Source: Oncomelania hupensis
Lineage: Eukaryota > Mollusca > Gastropoda > Littorinimorpha > Pomatiopsidae
Length of the DNA stretch: 64,000 nt
Direction: 5' to 3'
Assembly (NCBI GenBank): GCA_036898135.1
Contig: CM072522.1
Location: 27,954,263 to 28,018,262 of the forward strand
Below, in pieces: positions 56,441 to 64,000 of the stretch. Each line of letters starts with the position of its first letter. Within the stretch, counting starts at the first letter, position 1. The translations under genes were made by a program, and so were the position numbers. The notes beneath the pieces are model-generated. The model had not been told where the DNA came from, did no database searches, and was given only the letters and a program-made list of their open reading frames with translations.

Positions 56441-56934
56441 TCTCTCTCGAGGCCCCTCAGCCGGAACTTCTATGAAACACACGTTTATCCAAACTAAATT
56501 TCCTGATACAATAGACTTTCTCTGTATTGCCCCATATACCTTTCTCTCCTCTCTGTGACGGGACCAGACCAACAGTTTAATTCAACTCTCATATGTGTCG
56601 AACACAGTTCACACATATACGCAAATTGTAAAACTAATTATAACAACTATATTACATCTTGACGCTGATTAATTTCATTCACAAAAGTAAATATAATACT
56701 ATACATTGCAAGTTGAGGTTTCAACCTCAAATCAAATACTAATCCACTTGAATTTGTTAATCAAAAATATACAACGATCCACCATCTCCATCACCTCCTT
56801 AATCCATCCTTCATACTAATATCAAAATTATCTACTTCTAGTGGTTTTTGTACCCTGGCAAGCCAGGGTACACATGATGCTGTTTAAAATGTAGACAGAG
56901 AGAACTTTTGTCTGCGAGTTTCATTTGGACGATG
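56441..56934. other. No supported gene
   Basis: Nothing recognisable apart from ordinary AT-rich sequence. Confidence 0.35.
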
Positions 56935-57250
56935 ATACCTCCCCATATCCCCCTTGATACCTCACCATACCCCCCCTGATATCTCCCCGTCCCTCCCCCC
57001 CCATGATGCCTCATCATACCCCCTTGATACCTCCCCGAACCCACTTGATACCTCCCCATACCCCCTTGATACCTTCCATACCCCCTTGGTTCCTACCTGT
57101 ACCCTCCTTGATACTTCCCCGTTGATCGTTTCGCAGGTATGGATGAAAGGAATCGACCATCACCATACCACCTTATATATACCCGTATCCCCGTTATGCC
57201 TACCCATGACCCTTTAAACCTACCCGTAGCCCCCTTTTACCTACACGTAC
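56935..57250. repeat. About 21-bp minisatellite of CCCTTGATACCTCCCCATAC
   Basis: Roughly a dozen degenerate units, with TGATACCTCCCC and CCATACCCCC alternating. Units become more divergent toward 57250. Confidence 0.85.
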
Positions 57251-57265
57251 CACCCCATCCCGATC

Positions 57266-57267
57266 CT

Positions 57268-57326
<59 letters not shown>

Positions 57327-57448
57327 TTGAATATAGAATAATACAAATAGAAATCATAAAAAGCACCAAGGTTTTAAAAGAAAATTTGATATAGATATTA
57401 TAATTGTTATTATAATAATAATTATTATTATTTATAAGTAATAATATA

Positions 57449-57488
<40 letters not shown>

Positions 57489-57560
57489 TTGAATATAGAA
57501 TAATACAAATTGAAATCATAAAAAACACCAAGGTTTTAAAAGAAAATTTGATATAAGATA
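57266..57560. repeat. Direct duplication of about 162 bp with (TAA)n
   Basis: ATTGAATATAGAATAATACA and CACCAAGGTTTTAAAAG occur at 57325-57394 and 57486-57555, each preceded by a TAA tract. Confidence 0.85.
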
Positions 57561-57703
57561 ATAATAATAATAATAATTTATTATTATTAATTATAAATAA
57601 TATTAATAATAATAAATTAAAGTAAAAAGCCCAAATTAAAAAGAAAAATATCCATATTTTAGTGTACTAAAAAAAAAAGAAAAAAAAAGAAAAAAAAAGG
57701 GGG

Positions 57704-57785
57704 TCCGAGTGAGATTTGAATTTGGGTCGCCCTGCACGGTAGGCGAATGGTTTTACTAACTAAGCTATCAAGGCTTCCTAGAAAG
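57704..57785 (-). mobile_element. tRNA-like pseudogene or SINE head
   Basis: The minus strand reads GATAGCTTAGTTAGTAAAAC (A-box-like D arm), then GCGACCCAAATTCAAATCTC (degenerate B box), then CCCCC and a T-run. Degenerate boxes argue against a functional tRNA. The T-run would terminate RNA polymerase III. Confidence 0.45.
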
Positions 57786-58650
57786 AACATCAATTTTTTG
57801 GTCTATATAAGAAAAAAGCTGAAACCTCAATTTGATTTTTAATGGAAGCGCGCGGAATGAGGCTATTACAGTTTGTTGACATTTTGTTTATTTATTTATC
57901 TCAGAAACGGTTAAACGTTCGGTAAGGAAATGTCGGCTATAACGATTTCGCTGGTTTTGAGCACACATCAGGCCGATCAGCAGCGCTCAGCACCTGCCCA
58001 GATCAGCGTCCATACCGGACAAACTTTATAGTAGAGGCGAAGAAGGACTTCCGGCTAAGCAATTTATATATATAGATTACTTTTATTCCACCACAAGTAG
58101 AATATAATCATGGTTAAATATTATTATGTTTATAATACAATATTTCAATAATAAACAATATATATACCTGCAGTCAACAGCTGCCAGAAATACAAACACA
58201 ACCACCCACTCGGTGGTACAAACAAGAAGATAATGACTACACGTTTGAATGTGATTGGTGAGTCGTCACATGACCAGCTCAACCAATCAGCATTATGTTA
58301 TCATTAAAAAAAATATTAACATTTATATCTTCTCACAGGAAGATACTACAGTCATCGGACCGAAATATTATAAACCCGGTCCGTGACACAATACGTTGAT
58401 ACTCTTTATAAGATAAGGTTAGCCAAATGTAGGTGATCAGCTTGAAATCGTGAAGCTGATTCAGTTAGAATATCAGTTATTTCTTGTTACGTTCTTGAAC
58501 ATTCTAGCGGTTGCGACCTATCTATCCCTTTCAATTTGTTTATGAGAAAATAACAATTTCATCTTCAGAAGAAAAAAAAAAGTTCAGTTACTAATTCTTA
58601 AGACTGTCCTAAAAACATAGGTGGGAGGGAGACATAGGTAACCCCTTTTA
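57786..58650. other. No supported gene
   Basis: CCAAT-type motifs near 58235-58285 (GATTGGTGAG, ACCAATCAGC) and a GGTCCGTGACAC end near 58380 hint at an LTR fragment, but no partner was found. Confidence 0.3.
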
Positions 58651-58654
58651 GGAA

Positions 58655-58978
58655 AATTTATGACAATCGACTGGGTCGATGGTGTAGGCCACTCCCCACC
58701 CACTCTTTCAGATCTTGTTACATATAATGTTGAGGGCTTCAATCGTCACTTTTTCTTCTCCTTGAAGCAATTCCGCGGGTATGTGGTCCATCCCCGCTGA
58801 ATTCCTCTTCTTCAGTGATTGCATGCTGCCTCAGGTTTTTCTCGGATAATTGGGAGGATTTCTTCCCCTTCTCTGTTCTGGGAACATGCTAGAACTTATG
58901 GGTCTCCGTTTGGTATAGGTTTGTAAAGGTCAGAGCAGTACTCTGTCCATCTAACCAAGACTTCTTGTTCTTTTTTTT
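58655..58978 (-). pseudogene. RTE-like LINE, 5' RT region fragment
   Basis: Matches 62720-63030 in order and orientation, for example ATGGTGTAGGCCACTCCCCA, TTCCGCGGGTATGTGGTCCA and GAGCAGTACTCTGTCC. The frame is broken. Confidence 0.75.
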
Positions 58979-58984
58979 AAAGCA

Positions 58985-59370
58985 TATGTCTTCAGTAAGG
59001 AAATTAATACTCAACAGGTTGCAACCCCAAGCTGAATAAATCATAGCTGAAGATCAAACAGGATTCAGGACATGGCGAAGTACCACTGAACCCATTTTGA
59101 ACCTCAGAATATTCTGTCGGAGGGTACCTTAACACTATCCAACGTCCGTTTTGCAGATGACATTGAATGATTGGCTGGAGAGGAACAAGAACTAGAATAG
59201 CTGGAGACAGAAAAAGAGTTGGGAGGACAACATTCGAGAATGGGCTGGCTTGACACTGAGCGAAGTCATGAAGATTGCTGAGGACAGAGAAAGATGGAGT
59301 ACGCTGGTTAAACGATCATCTGTGGAGCCCCAACGGGCTTCGGATTACGGGATAGGATAGAATAGGACCC
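58985..59370 (+). pseudogene. RTE-like LINE, internally deleted copy
   Basis: Joins an RT start (ATACTCAACAGGTTGC) to a motif-C region reading FADDIE and then to the 3' terminus (TTGGGAGGACAACATTCGAG, GGATTACGGGATAGG). Two internal deletions. It faces the opposite strand from the adjacent fragment at 58655-58978. Confidence 0.75.
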
Positions 59371-59665
59371 ATACAGATTATACTAAACCTTTACACTTTG
59401 GATTGTGTATTGCGTTTCAATGTTGTTTTATAGAAATTAAGTACATTTCTTCTTGTGTATTGTTACGATTGAGGCGCTCACTTTGATTTCTTGTGGTTAT
59501 TGTGTTCAGGCGTGCGTGCGATAAAAGTGTTTACTTATCGTTGACTTATGCCATTGATGGAGGCACCTTATTTTAAATGTACCTTTGTTCTTTTGTTTTA
59601 GACTGTGCAACACATGTACATGTCTCATATTTGAAACAATAAAGCATCCTTATCTTATCTTATTT
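59371..59665 (+). mobile_element. CR1-type 3' end with (TTATC)n tail
   Basis: An untranslated segment ending CAATAAAGCATCCTTATCTT and ATCTTA, the tail type also found inverted at 9204-9230. Confidence 0.4.
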
Positions 59666-59699
59666 CATGTTTATATGTTTCCATTTGTCAATATGATGT

Positions 59700-59948
59700 T
59701 GCTATTTGATCGAAGATTCTGGATGATTTGTAGAGTTCTATGACATAAGACAGTACGTAACCCCCGGTGACGAGTTTTATTTTAATTGGCTGATTATGTC
59801 ATCATTCTAGAACGCTCTGCATTTTTCTAGTTTGTTGATAGTAGCGCGCTGTCTGTTCGTTAGAAGAGTTATGCAGAATTGTTGATACTGTTTGTTGAAT
59901 AAAATTGGAAAACCTCATAAGGACGACTCTTACTTGCTGCTGAGTGAA
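59700..59948 (+). mobile_element. LTR fragment, same family as 28809-29416
   Basis: Shares ATGACATAAGACAGT, TGACGAGTTTTATTTTAATT, GAATAAAATTGGAAAAC and CTTGCTGCTGAGTGAAC with the solo LTR. It is cut at 59948, where the RTE-like 3' tail begins. Confidence 0.7.
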
Positions 59949-60947
59949 CCTATCCTATCCTATCCCGTAACTCAGAGATCGTAGGGCCACCACAGATGAT
60001 CGTTTAACCAGCGTGCACCATCTTTCTATGTCCTCAGCAACCCTAATGGCTTCACTCAGTGTCAATCCAGTCCGTTCTCGAATGTTGTCCTCCCACCTCT
60101 TTTTCTGTCTCCCTCTTCTTCTACCTCCTTGCACTGTACCACGCAGGATGGTCTTTGCAAAACCTGATGATCTGGTGACGTGGCCATACCATCGGAGTTT
60201 CCGTTTCTTCACCACTGTGAGCAGGTCATCGTGTTGTCCAATGGCTTGTGTGATGGTCTGTCGGACTTCGTTGTTGGTGATGTGCTGGGTATAGGAAATG
60301 CCCAGAAGTCGTCTGTAACACCTCATTTCCATGCTTTGTATTCTTCTTTGTAGATCTGCTGCGAGGGTCCATGTTTCGCAAACGTATAGGAAGGTGGAGA
60401 TGACAATGGAGCGCAGCAGCCTTATCTTGGAATGTAGACTGATGGTCCTGTCTTTCCAAATGGGCTTCAACCTTGCCAGGGCAGCAGTTGTTTGTGCGAT
60501 ACTGGAGAGGACTTCCTGTCGGGACCCATTGTCTGATACAATGGCTCCTAAATATTTGAAGCTATGCACTGTGTTGAGAGATTGGCCTTGGACTTTGATG
60601 TCCGGGTGGATGCCATTAGTGTTGTTGGTCATCATTTTGGTCTTCTCTGTACTTATTTTCCATCCATAGGCTCTGGAGGTGATGTCAAGCCTCTGTGTCA
60701 GCTGTTCAAGTTCTTGTTCCTCTCCAGCCAATCTATCAATTCCATCCGCAAAACGAAGATTGGAGATTGTTCTACCCCCTATGCTGACTGTGCCTTCGTG
60801 GTCTGCAATGGGAATCTGAAATAATGCGCTCTAGGAAGATGTTGAAGAGTGTTGGAGAGAGTAGGCATTCTTGACGCACACCGATTGTTGTTCTGAACCA
60901 GTTTCCGATGGCGCTTTATGGAGGACTGCACTGGTAGCCTTGTCATA
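59949..60947 (-). pseudogene. RTE-like LINE, 3' half (nested pair)
   Basis: A 258-codon open frame (60731-59955) runs from AGEEQELEQLTQRLDITSRA to the C-terminus WEDNIRERTGLTLSEAIRVA. Upstream it reads FADGID at motif C. The (GGATA)n tail at 59950-59967 abuts an LTR fragment. The element continues at 62277-63230 after the nested L2-like insertion. Confidence 0.88.
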
Positions 60948-62276
60948 ATGATGACAAAACAGAAGCGCTGTTATTCCATAATCCTAGATTGTCTTCACAC
61001 TCTACCCTTCCTACTTCTATTTCTGTTGGCAACTCTGACATTACTTTCTCATCCTCTGCCAGGAATCTCGGTTACATCATATCTGATGACATGTCCCTTG
61101 ATAACCATGTTTCACATGTTTGTCGTTCTGCATACACTGCCATTCGCCAAATCAGCTCAATCCGTCAGTATCTTACAGTATATGCCACCAAAACTCTGGT
61201 GTGTGCCTTTGTTCTCTCTCGTCTTGACTATTGTAACTCCCTACTCACTGGCTGTCCTAAATCTTTGATCGATAAACTACAAAAAGTTCAAAATTCTGCA
61301 GCACGGCTCGTACTGAAAGCAAAAAAACGCGATCACGTGACACCACTACTATTTTCCCTTCACTGGCTTCCTATCCAAGCACGCATTGACTACAAACTGT
61401 CAGTTCTCTGTCACAGTTTCTTCTCTGATACCTGTCCATCCTATCTTAGTCAACTCCTGTCTGCTTACTCACCTGCCCGACAGTTGCGTTCATCCGCAGA
61501 CACTCATGTCCTCACCACACAAAGAGTACGCACAAAAACCTACGGTGAAAGATCTTTTGCTTTTTGTGGCCCTAAACAATGGAATTCGCTGCCAGCTAAC
61601 ATTCGTTGTATTGCATCCACGCAGACTTTCAAGAAAGCACTCAAAACACATCTTTTCAAGCAATACTTTCCCACTGATTGAACTAACGAACATCACAATT
61701 CTTCTGCCTGCTGACATCCAGTCGACTGCCCAGTTTTAAACTATTACCTTGAGGTGAATGCTTGTATTGTGTCCGTGTTGAAGGTCATCTATTAATTTTA
61801 TATAAGAGTATTTACCAATGTCGTTCAAGTTCTTTTATACTACTAGTTTAGTTAAATGTATCTGTTGTAGTTGAGTCTAGTCCCTTTTAATGTTGTGATT
61901 GATGTCTTTTCATTGTATTTTACTGTTTTAAGAAATGTTTACAATCATATGTTTTGTTTTTAAGGTGTGTAATATTTTTAGTTGTATTGCTTTGTTAAAT
62001 GATGTGATAATTAATGCTTTTATTGTGGACATGTACTTTGGCCAGGCGCTCGTGCGTCTGTGTGTGTGTGATTGTGTGTGTGTCTGTGTGTGTACTGTTA
62101 ATTAAGGTACATACTTCTGGTTTAGCAGTTTTTACTAGGCATGTTTTTGTTTTACATATTTTATTTTGTTTTGTTTTTAATACTATTGCTTTTTTATTGC
62201 ATTGTAAAGCGTGACGAGCCCATGTTTGTTGGGGTACCACGCTATATAAATCTACCGTATTATTATTATTATTATT
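60948..62276 (+). mobile_element. L2-like LINE nested in the RTE-like element
   Basis: 5' truncated. The frame 60989-61681 encodes SARNLGYIISDDMSLDNHVS, VLSRLDYCNSLLTGCPKS, LQKVQNSAARLVLKAKKRD, LLFSLHWLPIQARIDYKLS and FCGPKQWNSLPANIR, with stop TGA. A 3' UTR ends ACCACGCTATATAAAT and an (ATT)n tail at 62259-62276. RTE sequence resumes exactly where it left off (TTGTCATA then ATACAGGC), so the target duplication is at most about 3 bp. Confidence 0.9.
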
Positions 62277-63230
62277 ATACAGGCTTATGATGACTTCAAT
62301 AATTTTAGGGCTGATGTTGTACACTCTCATGGTTGCCCGCAGAGCTGCATGTAAGAATCGGTCAAACGCCTTCTTGAAGTCTACGAACACATGATGTAGA
62401 TTTTTTTTTTTTTGGGGGGGGAGGGGGGGGGCTGATGTTTATTATCCCTTTTTATCGGGAAACTCTGGGCCGCCTCCCCCTGGGAAGGCGCGGTCGCAGC
62501 CAGTGGCGCTGTAGATGCTGTAGGTATTTCTCGCAGATTATTCTGAGGTTGAAGATCTGTTCAGTGGTACTTCGCCCTGCCCTGTGTCCTGTTTGTTCTT
62601 CAGCTATGATTTGTTCAACTTGGGGTTTGAACCTGTTGAGTATTATTTTCAGGATTACCTCGCTGGGATGATGGTGCGATAATTTCACACTCCTGAAGGT
62701 TACCTTTTTTTGGAAGAGTGATGACAAGTGACTGGGTCCATGGTGGAGGCCACTCCCCACTCTGCCAGATCTTGTTACAGATAATGATGAGGGCGTCAAT
62801 CATCGATTTTCCTCCTGCTTGAAGCAGTTCCGCGGGTATGTTGTCCACTCCGCAGACTTCCCCTTTTTCAGCGATTGCACTGCTGCCTCAACTTCTTCTC
62901 GGAGAATTGGGAAGATTTCTTCTTCTCTGTTCTGGGGACATGCTGGAACTGATGGGTCTCCGTTTGGTGTGTGGTTGTAAAGGTCAGAGCAGCATTCTGT
63001 CCATCTGTCCAAGACTTCTTGTTCTTCTATAAGGCATATGCCAGATTGCTTTGGATCGTGGAGACCTTGGGTTGTTTAACATTTGTCAGCCGTTTTACAG
63101 TCTGGTAGGCCTTCCTGCAGTCGTTCTTGTTCAGACTGTTCTCTATTTCCTGGCATTGATCTTCTATCCAGTTCTCCTTTGCAGTGCGCATGCCTTTTTG
63201 GATGTCATTGTTTTTGTTTTTTGGTAGGCA
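62277..63230 (-). pseudogene. RTE-like LINE, 5' half (nested pair)
   Basis: The minus strand carries, with frameshifts, EIENSLNKNDCRKAYQTVKR, DGDPS-type linker sequence, EEVEAAVQSLKKGKSA, DNIPAELLQAGGKSMIDAL, IWQSGEWPPPWTQSLVITLP and AGRSTTEQIFNLRIICEKYL. It is the upstream RT region of the element whose 3' half is 59949-60947. A 108-bp insertion lies at 62402-62509. Confidence 0.85.
62402..62509 (-). mobile_element. Short insertion in the RTE-like element, TSD TGTAGAT
   Basis: Flanked by TGTAGAT at 62395-62401 and 62510-62516. Read on the minus strand it starts AGCGCCACTGGCTGCGACCG, includes GATAAAAAGGGATAATAAAC and ends in C- and A-runs. The A-run end and 7-bp duplication suggest a short SINE copy or fragment. 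Confidence 0.6.
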
Positions 63231-63371
63231 TCATCTCCCTGTGAACGGGTTGCGTAAAAAAACGACTTCGAGTTACACAAGATTCAATCAAGCTGAATCG
63301 ACCATTGCAGTGTAACACTATGTTTTTGCTCAATTTCGATTTAAACAAAATATTCTAAATTGGTGTCAAAC

Positions 63372-63580
63372 CTGTACATGTTGGATGACGAGATCAGCCC
63401 TTTTCTGAGACCTGCGAAAACGAACCGTTTCCACGTCCCTTTGTCCCTCATGTAATCAAACAAAGCCATGTCTTTCTGTGTTCTGAAAGTCGCCAGTTTC
63501 CCGCCTTGATCTCCACATGCTTTTGCTGCTTCTGTCCACATCATGGCACGAGGTGCTTCGTGAAAGTTTATGCATCTGTC
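63372..63580 (-). CDS. GRL101-like receptor gene, exon with first half of the C-type lectin domain
   Basis: 209 nt, acceptor TTCCCAG at 63581-63587, donor GTTTGA from 63371. It encodes DRCINFHEAPRAMMWTEAAK, ACGDQGGKLATFRTQ, then DKGTWKRFVFAGLRKG and SSSNMYR. The C-F-W-EA-C-GG-LA spacing is the start of a C-type lectin fold, whose Trp-Trp-DG second half is at 34549. The exon ends with two bases of an Arg codon, completed by the first base of the 34549-31933 exon. The weak donor (GTTTGA) is the main reservation. Confidence 0.75.
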
Positions 63581-63654
63581 CTGGGAACAGAAACATACAA
63601 TTAAATACCTATGTGAAGGGTTTTGAAAGGGTCTAAAAGCATTAAAGTCTCATT

Positions 63655-63865
63655 CACACACACTCACACTCACCCCCCTCCCCACACACACACACACACA
63701 CACACACACAACCGTGTAGAAACGCCGTTGTGATAACTTCCATAAAACTCTACATACGTTACTTTGACATTTTTACAAATTTATTTTTTGAAGCTATCCA
63801 TAATCCTAACCCTAACCAAAATCCTAACCCTTAACCTAACCCCAACACAGCCCTAACCCTAACGG
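63655..63865 (+). repeat. Dispersed repeat: CA tract, core, telomere-like CCCTAA array, copy 2
   Basis: A CA tract (63685-63711), a core with AAACTCTACATACGTTAC, then CCCTAA-type hexamers (63803-63864) ending CAGCCCTAACCCTAACGGA. It has the same order as 31480-31675. Confidence 0.75.
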
Positions 63866-63868
63866 AAC

Positions 63869-64000
63869 GCGAATTTGTTTTTTTCCAACATAGTTCCAGT
63901 CATTTGCCGAAAAAGGCAATTACCGAAGTCGAACGGAGCTCTCCGAGTCGATCGAAGCTATCCGATGTTTTACGATCGAATGCTGGCAGAACTACCTGAA
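63869..64000. mobile_element. Terminus of a second Mutator-like TIR element, runs off the window
   Basis: GCGAATTTGTTTTTTTCCAA and following sequence match the left TIR at 49742-49875, including the GAAGC-TATCCGATGTTTTACGA part of the 18-bp duplication. The other end lies outside the window. Confidence 0.75.

Overview
The window is animal genomic DNA, almost certainly molluscan and probably gastropod. It is AT-rich, its genes have short exons and long introns with GT-AG boundaries, and it is dense in simple repeats and retroelements. The clearest host gene is a GRL101-type receptor, the LDLa/LRR/7TM receptor first described from the snail Lymnaea. Function and family calls rest on visible motifs and recalled family knowledge. 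No database search was possible.

Host genes. Three are supported, all on the minus strand. (1) 2455-7946: a five-coding-exon gene for a 181-residue, charged, probably coiled-coil protein I cannot name, with a likely untranslated first exon and promoter near 9130-9180. (2) 24039-26908: a four-exon gene for a 94-residue protein of unknown function, including a 28-nt micro-exon. (3) A GRL101-like receptor whose 3' terminal exon is 31933-34549 and whose preceding exon is 63372-63580. These two exons carry the two halves of one C-type lectin domain and join in phase across a 28.8-kb intron. The 5' part of the gene lies beyond the right edge.

Mobile DNA. Left part (1-31 kb): SINEs, including one that combines tRNA-like and 5S rRNA-like sequence; a Rex1-like LINE; several copies of an RTE-like LINE ending in (GGATA)n; hAT remnants; a nearly intact L1/Tx1-type element (16479-22782) with a 15-bp target duplication and one homopolymer frameshift in ORF2; and LTR and integrase fragments. 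The receptor intron (34.5-63.4 kb) is a transposon nest. A Ty3/gypsy-type gag (38026-52506) was invaded by a 1.5-kb LTR (TSD AGAAG), by a complete LTR retrotransposon (40333-49692, TSD GATGA) and by a 2-kb TIR element (49742-51731, TSD GTCCCGGAA). A 673-bp hAT-like element then entered the 3' LTR of the second retrotransposon. That retrotransposon has Ty3/gypsy-like proteins in the copia-like order protease-integrase-RT-RNase H, as in the Gmr1 group. Further right, an L2-like LINE is nested in an RTE-like LINE.

Repeats. Very long ATT/TAA, TA, TC, CTA and TTC tracts occur, often at LINE 3' ends. There are also a 120-bp near-perfect palindrome, two dispersed repeats containing telomere-like CCCTAA arrays, and several minisatellites. 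I see no CRISPR array, operon, rRNA gene or convincing functional tRNA gene.
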